Assembly (NCBI RefSeq): GCF_002242805.1
Contig: NZ_MCGQ01000038.1
Location: 124,001 to 188,000 of the forward strand
Origin: Streptomyces diastatochromogenes
GTDB lineage: Bacteria; Actinomycetota; Actinomycetes; Streptomycetales; Streptomycetaceae
DNA length: 64,000 bases
Direction: 5' to 3'
The notes beneath the pieces were generated by a model. The model did no database searches. It saw only the letters and a program-made list of their open reading frames with translations, and was not told where the DNA came from. The first letter of the stretch is position 1. The number at the start of each line of letters is the position of its first letter. Positions 55,115 to 63,667 of this stretch are shown here, piece after piece. The position numbers were made by a program, and so were the translations under genes.

Positions 55115-56256
55115 ACCTTCAGGCCCGGGTGGTCATCGTCGGCGGCGGGGTGATGGGCACGAGCATCGCCCACCACCTGGCGCGCGCCGGAGTACGTGAC
55201 GTCGTCCTGGTCGAACGCGACGAACTCGCCGCCGGCTCCACCTCCAAGGCCGCGGGCGGAGTACGCGCGCAGTTCTCCGACGAGCTGAACATCCGGCTCG
55301 GTGCACACAGCCTGGAGGCGTTCGGCCGGTTCGCCGACGAGATCGGACAGGACATCGGGCTGCACCGGGTCGGCTACCTGTTCCTGCTGTCCACACCCGA
55401 GGAGGTCGCCTCCTTCGAGGCGAGCGTACGGCTCCAGAACTCCCTCGGGGTGCCCAGCCGCATGCTCACCCCGCAGGAGGCCCGTCGGCTCTCCCCGCTG
55501 ATCACCACCGACGGACTGCTGGCCGCCGCCTACTCCCCGGACGACGGCCACTGCACACCCGAGGCCGTCGTCCACGGGTATGCGGCCGCCGCCCGCGCCC
55601 ACGGCGCCCGCATCCTGCGCCACACCGAGGTGACCGGCATCGAACTGCACGGCGACGCGATCACCGCCGTCAGCACCACCCTCGGCCGCATCGCCACCGA
55701 CACGGTGATCTGCGCGGCCGGCGCCTGGTCGAAGGCGGTCGGCGCCATGGTGGGCGTGGACCTGCCGGTGCAGCCGCTGCGCCGCCAGATCGCGGTCACC
55801 GAACCCGTCCCCGGGCTTCCGCCGTCGCTCCCCATGACCATCGACTTCACCACCAGCCTCTACTTCCACGCCGAGGGCCCCGGCCTGCTGCTCGGCATGT
55901 CCGACCCGGACGAGAAACCGGGCTTCGCCACCGACACCCACGACCGCTGGATCCCCCGGCTGTACGAGGCGATGCAGCACCGCGCCCCCGCCCTGCTCGA
56001 CCTGCGCCGCGCCGCCACCTGGGCGGGCCTGTACGAGAACACCCCCGATCACAACGCCCTGATCGGCGAGGCGTCTTCGGTATCCCGTTTTCTGTATGCG
56101 ACCGGCTTCTCCGGCCACGGCTTCCTGCAGGGACCCGCCGTGGGCGAGATCGTCCGCGACCTGTACCTGGGCCGCGTACCCTTCCTGGACGTCCGCCCCC
56201 TGAGCGCCGGCCGGTTCGCGGCCGACGCCCCGCGCCCGGAGGCCAACCTGGTATGA
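55111..56256 (+). CDS. FAD-dependent amino-acid/amine oxidoreductase (DAO family)
   Basis: This 381-residue protein has the dinucleotide motif VIVGGGVMG at residues 8-16 and the C-terminal GFSGHGFLQGP segment of sarcosine oxidase beta/D-amino-acid-oxidase-like enzymes. It should oxidise a secondary or primary amine, with pipecolate or a related amino acid as candidate. The GTG start overlaps the preceding stop and the stop overlaps the next ATG. Confidence 0.88.
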   Translation: MNLQARVVIVGGGVMGTSIAHHLARAGVRDVVLVERDELAAGSTSKAAGGVRAQFSDELNIRLGAHSLEAFGRFADEIGQDIGLHRVGYLFLLSTPEEVASFEASVRLQNSLGVPSRMLTPQEARRLSPLITTDGLLAAAYSPDDGHCTPEAVVHGYAAAARAHGARILRHTEVTGIELHGDAITAVSTTLGRIATDTVICAAGAWSKAVGAMVGVDLPVQPLRRQIAVTEPVPGLPPSLPMTIDFTTSLYFHAEGPGLLLGMSDPDEKPGFATDTHDRWIPRLYEAMQHRAPALLDLRRAATWAGLYENTPDHNALIGEASSVSRFLYATGFSGHGFLQGPAVGEIVRDLYLGRVPFLDVRPLSAGRFAADAPRPEANLV

Positions 56257-57320
56257 GCGAGCTCCACCTGTGGCTGCGCCACGAGGCCCGTACGACCGAG
56301 CGGCGCACGCCGGTCGTCCCCGCCGACGCCCGCCGCCTGATCGAGAGCGGGGTGCGACTGACCGTCGAGGAGTCCCCGCAGCGCATCTTCCCCATCGAGG
56401 AGTACGAGGCGGCCGGCTGCGGCCGCGCTGCCACGGGCTCCTGGGTGACGGCACCACCGGAGTCCGTGATCCTGGGCCTGAAGGAGCTCCCGGACAACGA
56501 GCCGGCGACGTTGACGCACCGGCACATCTTCTTCGGGCACGCCTACAAGCAACAACCCGGCGCGGCCGCGCTGTTGCGCCGGTTCGCGGCCGGGGGAGGA
56601 GCGCTGCTGGACCTGGAGTACCTGGTGGACGACCAGGGGCGCAGGCTGGCCGCGTTCGGCTTCTGGGCAGGCTATCTGGGGGCCGCGCTCGCCGTGCTCC
56701 AGCACCGGGGCCGCCTGGTGGCACCGCTGCGCCCCACCACGAAGGAGGAGCTGGACGCCACCCTCGAACCGGTCGCCGGGGACGAGGACTTCACGGCTCT
56801 GGTCATCGGCGCGCTGGGCCGCAGCGGCCGGGGCGCCGCGGCCGCCCTCGACACCGCGGGCGTGCGGGCGACCCACTGGGATCTCGCCGAGACCCGCGCC
56901 CTCGACCGCCCGGCCCTGCTCGGCCACGACGTGATGGTGAACTGTGTCCTCGCCACCACCCCCGTGCCGCCCTTCCTGCGCGAGGCGGACCTGGACGCCC
57001 CGGCCCGCCGCCTGCGCACCCTGTGCGACGTCACCTGCGACGTCGGCTCCCCGCTGAACGTCCTGCCCGTCTACGACCGCACCACCGACTGGACGGAACC
57101 CGTGCGCCGGCTGGGCAAGGAGCCGCCGCTGGACCTGATCGCCATCGACAACCTGCCCTCGCTCCTGCCCCGCGAGTCCAGCACCGACTTCTCGGCGGCC
57201 CTCGTGCCCCAGCTGCTCGACTTCGGCCCTGCGGGCCCCTGGGGACGCTGCCTCGACCGCTTCCACGAGGCCTGCCGTGAGCTGGGCATCGCCGACGAAA
57301 GGGAGTTGCCCCATGACTGA
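56253..57320 (+). CDS. Saccharopine dehydrogenase (LYS1-like, AlaDH/PNT fold)
   Basis: This 355-residue protein has an N-terminal RRTPVVPADARRLIESG motif and a Rossmann domain near residue 185 (ALVIGALGRSGRGA), as in the NAD+, L-lysine-forming saccharopine dehydrogenases. It links 2-oxoglutarate and lysine to saccharopine or runs in reverse. It overlaps the neighbours on both sides by 4 and 8 bp. Paired with the next gene it could complete a lysine-to-semialdehyde route. Confidence 0.88.
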   Translation: MSELHLWLRHEARTTERRTPVVPADARRLIESGVRLTVEESPQRIFPIEEYEAAGCGRAATGSWVTAPPESVILGLKELPDNEPATLTHRHIFFGHAYKQQPGAAALLRRFAAGGGALLDLEYLVDDQGRRLAAFGFWAGYLGAALAVLQHRGRLVAPLRPTTKEELDATLEPVAGDEDFTALVIGALGRSGRGAAAALDTAGVRATHWDLAETRALDRPALLGHDVMVNCVLATTPVPPFLREADLDAPARRLRTLCDVTCDVGSPLNVLPVYDRTTDWTEPVRRLGKEPPLDLIAIDNLPSLLPRESSTDFSAALVPQLLDFGPAGPWGRCLDRFHEACRELGIADERELPHD

Positions 57321-58467
57321 CCGCGTCCCGGCGTCCGGCACCGTCCACTGGGTCGGTGCGGGCCTGTCCACCGGCAGCGGACTGGCCGCCCTCTGCGACA
57401 CGGCCGAGCGGGTACGGCTGTGGCACCGCACCGGGGAACGGGCGTCCGCCGCCCTCGCCGCCCTGGGCCTGACCGGCCGCGCCGAGCCCCGAGCCTTCAC
57501 GCTCCCCGCGCTCGCCGCCGAACTCGCGCCCGGCGACATCGTCGTCTCCATGCTGCCCGCACCCGAACACGCCGGACTCCTGTCCGCGTGCGTGGACGCA
57601 CGGGCCCACTTCGCCTGCTCCAGCTATGTCTCGCCCGAGGTGCTGGAGCGCGTGCCCTCGGCCGAGGCGGCCGGCCTGGTCGTCCTCACCGAGTCGGGCC
57701 TGGACCCGGGCATCGACCACCTCTTCGCACACAGCCTCATCGGCAGGGCGCGTACGGAGATCGGCGCGGACACCCCGGCGACCTACCGCCTCACCTCCTA
57801 CTGCGGCGGCGTCCCGGCGGTCCCGAACGACTTCCGCTACCGCTTCAGCTGGGCACCCCTCGGCGTCCTCAACGCCCTCCGCTCACCGGCCCGTTACCTC
57901 GAGAACGGCACCGAGACCACGGCCACCCGCCCCTGGGAGGCCACCAGGCCGCACATCCTCTCCGGGGAGACCTTCGAGGCCTACCCCAACCGGGACAGCA
58001 TCCCCTTCATCGCCCAGTACGGGCTCCCCTCCGCCTGGACCCCGCGCACCTTCGTACGGGGCACCCTGCGCCTGGACGGCTGGCTGAAGGCGTGGGAGCC
58101 GGTCTTCGAGGAACTGAGGTCGGGCGACGACGAGAGCATCGCCGCACTGGCCCGCGAACTGGCAGCGGCTTACCCGACCACCGACACGGACCGCGACCGC
58201 GTGGTGCTCTCCGTATCCCTGGAGGTCGAGACCGCCCCGGACCACACCTGGACGGGCATCTACCTCCTCGACCTCATGGGCGACACCGAGGAGTCGGCCA
58301 TGGCCCGCTGCGTCTCCCGCCCTCTAGCCCTCGGCGTCCGCCACATCCTGGACGGCAGCCTGCCGGCGGGGCTGAACCGGGCGGCGGAGACGGCGGAGCG
58401 GTCGGACCAGTGGCTCGCCGAACTCTCCGAGGAGGGACTGGACTTCACTCTGCGGCTCGGTCGGTAG
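57313..58467 (+). CDS. Saccharopine reductase/dehydrogenase-like protein (LYS9 type)
   Basis: This 384-residue protein has an N-terminal VHWVGAGLSTGSG dinucleotide motif and the characteristic central LTESGLDPGIDHLFAH and YCGGVPAVPNDFRYRFSW segments of saccharopine dehydrogenase (L-glutamate-forming). It probably interconverts saccharopine and aminoadipate semialdehyde plus glutamate, partnering the preceding LYS1-like enzyme. The stop is 23 bp inside the convergent ATPase-domain gene. Confidence 0.88.
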   Translation: MTDRVPASGTVHWVGAGLSTGSGLAALCDTAERVRLWHRTGERASAALAALGLTGRAEPRAFTLPALAAELAPGDIVVSMLPAPEHAGLLSACVDARAHFACSSYVSPEVLERVPSAEAAGLVVLTESGLDPGIDHLFAHSLIGRARTEIGADTPATYRLTSYCGGVPAVPNDFRYRFSWAPLGVLNALRSPARYLENGTETTATRPWEATRPHILSGETFEAYPNRDSIPFIAQYGLPSAWTPRTFVRGTLRLDGWLKAWEPVFEELRSGDDESIAALARELAAAYPTTDTDRDRVVLSVSLEVETAPDHTWTGIYLLDLMGDTEESAMARCVSRPLALGVRHILDGSLPAGLNRAAETAERSDQWLAELSEEGLDFTLRLGR

Positions 58468-59101
58468 AGGAGGCCTGGCTCGCGCGCTGGTCGTCGATGA
58501 GGACCTGCAGGTCAGGCCAGCGCGCGGTCCACCGTCTCAGATCGTCCGCGGCCGGCAGCCGCTGCGAGCGCAGCGACTTGCCCGGCAGGAACCGGACGAG
58601 CGTCCCGGTCGTCCCGTCGGCCTGGAGGGGTTCCAGGCCGGTCACCGGAACGCCATGCTCATAACGCTGGGCCCAGGCTCCGTCGAGACGGCGGTTGGCG
58701 TGAATCAGCCACTCGCTGAGCGCCGCCACGACGGACATGCCACGACGCGGGTGCCCGTCCGGAAGGCGTTCCGCGTCCGGGAAGTCGAAGAACCGCAGGT
58801 CCTTCGTGGCCATGACTGGCTTCTTCACGGGCCGGCCGTGCTCATCGACGCGCGTGTCGGTACCTCGTCCGTCATCGACCACGGACACAGAGCCGTCGCG
58901 ATGCAGAGTGATCGTGCATCGTCCTCCTGCTCTGCTCGCTGCCTCGTCGGCGGCATAGGCGACGACCTCGAGGACGAGGTGCCCCGGGCCACCGGGCGCA
59001 AACTCTGCTGGCCCATGGCGAATGTGCGCAAGATGGTCCAGGTCCGTGGCGCGGGCCCAGTCGTGGGTGGTGTTGGTCCAGGAAGCCCTTGATCCATCCA
59101 T
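58445..59101 (-). CDS. Stand-alone GyrB-like GHKL ATPase domain protein
   Basis: This 218-residue protein matches only the N-terminal ATPase domain of DNA gyrase B: HLVLEVVAYAADEA (cf. GyrB HLVWEVVDNSVDEA), VVDDGRG, and PRRGMSVVAALSEWL (cf. GyrB GVGVSVVNALS). The transducer, Toprim and tail domains are absent. The Asn of the N box is replaced (VVAYAADEA), so Mg-ATP binding may be weakened. It may be a regulatory ATP-binding protein or a relic of a truncated topoisomerase. The start ATG 59101 follows TTGGCGG; the longer frame to 59209 is Arg/Pro-rich and unlikely. Confidence 0.7.
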   Translation of the reverse strand: MDGSRASWTNTTHDWARATDLDHLAHIRHGPAEFAPGGPGHLVLEVVAYAADEAASRAGGRCTITLHRDGSVSVVDDGRGTDTRVDEHGRPVKKPVMATKDLRFFDFPDAERLPDGHPRRGMSVVAALSEWLIHANRRLDGAWAQRYEHGVPVTGLEPLQADGTTGTLVRFLPGKSLRSQRLPAADDLRRWTARWPDLQVLIDDQRASQASSTDRAAE

Positions 59102-59207
59102 CCGCCAAGTATCAGGGCAGGCGGCACTGACAACGGGTCGGGGTACTCGGGTGGATCTGAGTACGTGCGCTCTGGTCGGTGACAGGGCGGGCCGAGACGC
59201 TTGGGCC

Positions 59208-59615
59208 ATGAGGCAAGGAACACCGAAACCCGTTCTCCAGCTGGTGTCGATCCCCGTGCTGGCCGGGGTGTCGCTGGCGTTGTGGGCTGCCTGGCTGGGC
59301 TGGGACCAGCAGCGCGACGTGCACCCCGACGGTTCGACGACCGGCCCGTACGAGGCGTGGCAAGTGATCGGGCTGGTGCTGACTCTGCTGGCACCGGTGT
59401 GCTGGGCGGCATTCCGGCGCTACACCGCGGGCGCTGTGCTCGGCACCACGGTCGGCCTGACGGTTGCGGCCTACGTCGACTGGTCGGACGACTCGAGCGG
59501 CCTCTTCATGGTCGGCGTGGGGATGGTCATGCTGGGGAGCTTCGTGGTGACCGCCGTTCTGTCCGCCGTGATCGCCTCCGCGACACAGGACGGGCGACAG
59601 GCCGCGGTCCACTGA
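59208..59615 (+). CDS. Hypothetical integral membrane protein
   Basis: This 135-residue protein has four predicted membrane segments (about residues 10-30, 48-68, 72-90 and 98-122) and a short acidic/polar loop between the first two. No family is recognised. The ATG lies 107 bp from the divergent ATPase-domain gene. Similar small membrane proteins are common in Streptomyces. Confidence 0.7.
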   Translation: MRQGTPKPVLQLVSIPVLAGVSLALWAAWLGWDQQRDVHPDGSTTGPYEAWQVIGLVLTLLAPVCWAAFRRYTAGAVLGTTVGLTVAAYVDWSDDSSGLFMVGVGMVMLGSFVVTAVLSAVIASATQDGRQAAVH

Positions 59616-59691
59616 CCGCCGATTGGCCCGCGACCTGGACACAGTGAGCCTGAGAGCCTGCGCCTCCAGCACCGAACTTCGAGGAGACGCC

Positions 59692-60300
59692 ATGCAGGTA
59701 GCCGTGGTCACCTTTGATGGATTCAACGAGTTGGACAGCTTCATCGCCTCCGCGCTGATCAACCGGTGCCGAAGGGACGGCTTGGAGGCGTTCATCACGA
59801 CACCGACGCCGGTGGTGACGTCCATGAACGGCGTCGAGGTGACCGGGCAGCGCCCGATGGAGTTCGTGACCGAAGCCGACGTGGTGCTGATCGGCAGCGG
59901 GGTGAAGACGCGCGACGTGGTCGCCGACGACCGCCTGATCTCCAGGCTGCCGCTCGACCCCGCGCGACAGCTGATCGGTGCGCAGTGCTCCGGCGCGCTG
60001 GTGCTCGCCCGGCTCGGCTTGCTGGACGGCATGCCCGCCTGCACGGACATGACGAGCCGGCCCTTCGTCGAAGCCTGCGACGTCACCGTGCTGGACGCGC
60101 CGTTCCACGCCGAGGGCAACATCGCCACGGCGGGCGGCTGTCTGGCGTCGCAGTACCTCGCCACCTGGGTGATCACCCGCACGCTCGGCGAGGACCCGGC
60201 CCGCGACGTCATCGGCTATGTGGCACCGGTCGGCGAGAACCAGGAGACCGTCGAACGCGCCCTGCGTGCCGTCCGGGCGGGCGAGGCGGCACTGCGCTGA
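59692..60300 (+). CDS. DJ-1/PfpI-family protein
   Basis: This 202-residue class I glutamine-amidotransferase-like protein has the nucleophile Cys C99 in a GAQCSGALVLARLG elbow. The Glu upstream of the elbow typical of DJ-1 is at about residue 13 (GFNELD). It could be a chaperone/deglycase-type or cyanide/isonitrile hydratase-like enzyme; the family does not fix this. The start at 59692 follows GAGGAG. It ends 21 bp from the convergent serine hydrolase. Confidence 0.88.
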   Translation: MQVAVVTFDGFNELDSFIASALINRCRRDGLEAFITTPTPVVTSMNGVEVTGQRPMEFVTEADVVLIGSGVKTRDVVADDRLISRLPLDPARQLIGAQCSGALVLARLGLLDGMPACTDMTSRPFVEACDVTVLDAPFHAEGNIATAGGCLASQYLATWVITRTLGEDPARDVIGYVAPVGENQETVERALRAVRAGEAALR

Positions 60301-60321
60301 CGCCCCAGCGCAACCGGGCGG

Positions 60322-61545
60322 TCAGTCCACCACCGCCTCGTGCACCAGTCGCCGTAGCTCCGGGAAGATCTTCAGTGTCTTCGGGCGGACCTGGGTCATG
60401 AACTGGACGGTCAGGTCGTGGGTCGGGTCGATCCAGAAGGCGGTGGTGGCCACGCCGGTCCAGCCGTAGGTGCCGAGGCCCTGGGGGGCCAGGGTGCGGG
60501 TGGGGTCGGTGACGACGGAGACGTTGAAGCCGAAGCCGAGGCCTTCGTTGGCGCGCTCCTGGTGGGTGGGGGCGCCGAAGGTGCGCAGGTCGGCACCGCC
60601 CGGCAGCTGGTTGTGGGTCATCAGGGCGAGCGTGTCCGAGGAGAGCAGGCGGGTGCCGTCCAGTTCGCCGCCGCGGCGCAGCATCTCCATGAACCGGTGG
60701 TAGTCCTGCGCGGTGGCGACCATGCCGCCGCTGCCGGACAGGAACCGCGGGCGGCCGCGCAGCGGCAGTCCGGGGATCGGTGCGATGCCGGCGTCCTCGG
60801 TCTCGCCGTACATCTCGGCCAGTCGCCCGGCCTGTTCGTCGGTGATGTGGAAGCCGGCGTCGGTCATGCCGAGCGGGCGGAAGATCCGGTCGGTGAAGTA
60901 CTCGTCCAGAGGCTGTCCGGAGACCACCTCGATGACCCTGCCCAGCACGTTGGAGGCGACCGAGTAGTTCCACTGCGTGCCGGGATCGAACTGGAGGGGC
61001 AGGCGCGCGTACACCTTCATCGTCTCGGCGAGGTTCGCGCCCGGTGGTACGGACGACTCCAGGCCGGCCTCGCGATAGAGGGCGTCCACGGGGTGTTTGT
61101 AGTAGAAGCCGAAGGTCAGGCCCGCCGTGTGGGTGAGCAGATGCCGGATGAGGATGGGGCCGGAGGCGGGGCGTGTGCGTACGTCGGTTCCCGCACCGCT
61201 TTCGTAGACCTGGGGGTCCGCGAACTCCGGCAGGTAGCGGTCGAGCGGGTCGTCCAGGGACAGGCGGCCCTCCTCCACCAGTTGCAGCACCGCGACCGCG
61301 GTGACGGGCTTGGTCATGGAGTAGATCCGCCACAGCGTGTCCGCCTCGACCGGCAGCCCGGCCGCGAGGTCCCGGTGGCCGTGCGTGGTGAGGTGGGCGA
61401 CGCGGCCGCCGCGGGCCACGGCCACCAGGTAGCCGGGCAGGCGCCCTTCGTCGACGTAGTGGGCGAAGTGCTGGTCGAGGCGGTCCAGGGCCTTCGCGTC
61501 CAGCCCGGCCTCGTCCGGGTCGACGTCCTGTCGCAGCTGTGCCAT
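60322..61545 (-). CDS. Serine hydrolase, beta-lactamase (class C/PBP4-like) family
   Basis: This 407-residue protein has the SxxK nucleophile S76-K79 (YSMTKP), a Tyr motif Y194 (YSVAS) and a GWTG segment in place of KTG. Such proteins act as esterases, D-peptidases or beta-lactamase relatives. No signal peptide is visible, so a cytosolic esterase-like role is more likely than antibiotic hydrolysis. ATG 61545 has GGAGGA five bases upstream. Confidence 0.9.
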   Translation of the reverse strand: MAQLRQDVDPDEAGLDAKALDRLDQHFAHYVDEGRLPGYLVAVARGGRVAHLTTHGHRDLAAGLPVEADTLWRIYSMTKPVTAVAVLQLVEEGRLSLDDPLDRYLPEFADPQVYESGAGTDVRTRPASGPILIRHLLTHTAGLTFGFYYKHPVDALYREAGLESSVPPGANLAETMKVYARLPLQFDPGTQWNYSVASNVLGRVIEVVSGQPLDEYFTDRIFRPLGMTDAGFHITDEQAGRLAEMYGETEDAGIAPIPGLPLRGRPRFLSGSGGMVATAQDYHRFMEMLRRGGELDGTRLLSSDTLALMTHNQLPGGADLRTFGAPTHQERANEGLGFGFNVSVVTDPTRTLAPQGLGTYGWTGVATTAFWIDPTHDLTVQFMTQVRPKTLKIFPELRRLVHEAVVD

Positions 61546-61611
61546 CGCTCTCCTCCGGTCGCGTCGTACGCGTGCGGTCCGGCGTACCCGCTGGGACGCC
61601 GGGCGCACACC

Positions 61612-62982
61612 TCATCGTTGCGCAGGAACCCCGGGACGGGCCCGCTCATCAGGGGTGTGTGTGATCGACGCGACGCCGGGCCCCGGCAGCGCGCGGGCAG
61701 CCGGTACGGCGATCGCGGCCACGGCGGCGAGCACGAGCAGCGCCGTTCGCGGGCCCGCGTCCATGAGGGCCGTGCCGGCGGCCACGCCGAGCACCGGCCC
61801 CACGTTGAGCGCGGTCTGCTGCAGCCCCCCTGCCACTCCGGCCACCTCCACCCCTGCCCGCCGTACGACCACATGGGTGGCCGCCACCATCACCGTGCCG
61901 AACCCGGCACCCAGCAGCGCGAAGCCGAAGCCCTGGGCGAGGGCGCCGGTGGCCCCGGACAGGACGAGGACGGCGAGCGCGAGCAGCGCCGTCGCCACTG
62001 CCGTCGTTCGCCGCGCACCTGCCCGGCGCAGCAGCACCGGGCACAGGGGAGCGGACAGCACCATCAGCGCCGCCAACGGCAGGCTGCGCAGGGCGCTGTG
62101 GAACGGGTCGAGGCCGAGCCGGCGCTGCAGCACGTACGTCTCGACGAACAGGGTGCCGAAGAGCGAGGCCGACGCGGCGACCAGGAGGGCGAGGGCCGCC
62201 CCGACCGCGGGCGAGCGGATCACGTCGGGCGGCAGCAGAGGGCTCGCGGCGCGCCGCTCGTGCCGCACGAAGGCGGCAGCGGCGAGCGCGGCACCCCCGA
62301 ACCCGGCCGCGATGGCCGCAGGGGAGGCGGGCAGCGCGACCAGCGTCTGGACGAGACAGGCGAGGGTCACGGCGAGGAGCAGCGCCCCCGGCAGGTCCAA
62401 CGGGGTACGGGAGACGGGTACCCGGTCCGGTGCGGGCCCGACCACTGCCGCCACCCCGAAGCCCACGGCCGGCAGCACGCTCAGGAAGAACACCGCACGC
62501 CAGCCCAGCCCGTTCACCAGCGCCCCGCCCACCAGCGGCCCCGCTGCCGCCGCCAGACCGATCGCGCTGGTGCGCACCGCGAGCGGCATCGCCAGCCGGT
62601 CCGGCGGGAACGCGGCCCGCAGCATCCCGAGTGTGGCCGGCTGCAACAGCGCCCCGAACACCCCCTGCGCCGCCCGCAGTCCGATCACCCAGCCGATCGA
62701 GGGTGCGAGTCCCACGCCCACCGAGGCCGCGCCGAACCCCAGCATGCCGAGCGCGAACATCCGCCGCTGCCCGTACCGGTCGCCGAGCCGCCCCGCGAAC
62801 ACCAGCAGGCTCGCCACCGCCACGAGATACCCGGTACTGGTCCACTGCACCTGCGCGTACGACGCGTGCAGCGCCCGTTGCAGGGAGGGCTGGGCGACCG
62901 TGAGGACCGTACCGTCCAGGGCGACGAGCACGGCGCCCGCCACACTGCTCACCAGGGTCAGCCGGGTCTGCCGGCGGTTCAC
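61612..62982 (-). CDS. MFS drug-resistance-type exporter (DHA2-like)
   Basis: This 456-residue transporter has about 14 hydrophobic segments. The DHA2-type motifs are visible: DGTVLTVAQPSLQ in TM1, GRLGDRYGQRR in the first cytoplasmic loop and a GP motif in TM5 (AAGPLVGGAL). It should pump out small hydrophobic compounds with protons. The GTG start overlaps the TetR stop in a GTGA arrangement, so both are one unit under the TetR operator. Confidence 0.92.
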   Translation of the reverse strand: MNRRQTRLTLVSSVAGAVLVALDGTVLTVAQPSLQRALHASYAQVQWTSTGYLVAVASLLVFAGRLGDRYGQRRMFALGMLGFGAASVGVGLAPSIGWVIGLRAAQGVFGALLQPATLGMLRAAFPPDRLAMPLAVRTSAIGLAAAAGPLVGGALVNGLGWRAVFFLSVLPAVGFGVAAVVGPAPDRVPVSRTPLDLPGALLLAVTLACLVQTLVALPASPAAIAAGFGGAALAAAAFVRHERRAASPLLPPDVIRSPAVGAALALLVAASASLFGTLFVETYVLQRRLGLDPFHSALRSLPLAALMVLSAPLCPVLLRRAGARRTTAVATALLALAVLVLSGATGALAQGFGFALLGAGFGTVMVAATHVVVRRAGVEVAGVAGGLQQTALNVGPVLGVAAGTALMDAGPRTALLVLAAVAAIAVPAARALPGPGVASITHTPDERARPGVPAQR

Positions 62983-63554
62983 CGCCCGCCCTCCGGGCCC
63001 AGGTGGGCGAGCAGGGCCGCGTCCAGCAGCGGACCGAAGTCCTCGTCGCCCGTGGCGAGTTGGAGGCTGCCCCAGCGCCACAGCTGGGCGATGCCGTGCA
63101 GGTTGCCCCACAGGGCGCCCGCCGTGCGCCGGGCGTCGGCCTCCGGGCGGACCTGACCGACCAGGTCCGCGAGCAGCCCGAACAGCGGCAGGCTCGTGTC
63201 CCGCAGACCCAGGTGTCCGCTCTCCAGCAGATCGTGACGGAACATCAGCTCATACATGCCCGGGTTGTCCAGAGCGAACTCCAGGTAGACGCGGGCCAGT
63301 TCCCTCACCTGTGCGCGTGGACCGCCGCCGTCGAGCGCCGGCCGGACCCGGTCGCCCAGATCGGCGAATCCCCGCCGGGCGATGGCGGACAGCAGCTCCA
63401 GATGGGTGGGGAAGTAGCGGCGCGGCGCCCCGTGCGAGACCCCCGCGCGCCGGGCGATCTCCCGGAGCGTCAGCGCCTGGGCGCCCTCGGCGGCGACCAG
63501 TTCCACCCCGGCGTCGATCAGACGGGCCCGCAGTCCCGTGCCGGATTCAGTCAT
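62979..63554 (-). CDS. TetR-family transcriptional repressor of the MFS exporter
   Basis: This 191-residue protein has an N-terminal TetR helix-turn-helix (LREIARRAGVSHGAPRRYFPT, about residues 30-50) and a helical ligand domain with the WRWG region (about 155-165) typical of WHG-containing TetRs. It should repress itself and the coupled exporter until ligand binds. ATG 63554 is used; a GTG at 63560 is in frame two codons upstream. The first operator overlaps this start codon. Confidence 0.93.
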   Translation of the reverse strand: MTESGTGLRARLIDAGVELVAAEGAQALTLREIARRAGVSHGAPRRYFPTHLELLSAIARRGFADLGDRVRPALDGGGPRAQVRELARVYLEFALDNPGMYELMFRHDLLESGHLGLRDTSLPLFGLLADLVGQVRPEADARRTAGALWGNLHGIAQLWRWGSLQLATGDEDFGPLLDAALLAHLGPEGGR

Positions 63555-63591
63555 AGACACTGTCTACCAGGCGTGCGTAGACAGTGTCTAC
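63554..63591. promoter_or_regulatory. Double TetR operator
   Basis: Two perfect 13-bp palindromes, TAGACACTGTCTA (63554-63566) and TAGACAGTGTCTA (63578-63590; with flanks GTAGAC...GTCTAC), have centres 24 bp apart. The first covers the TetR start codon and the second lies in the divergent promoter region toward the 63668 gene. The spacing of about two helical turns fits binding of two dimers on one face. Confidence 0.85.
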
Positions 63592-63667
63592 TGCGGTGTC
63601 CACCACAGGGGTTGCCGGTCGCGTCCGTGCGGGGAATGCCCGTACCGTCGGGCCAGTTGACCCTCAT

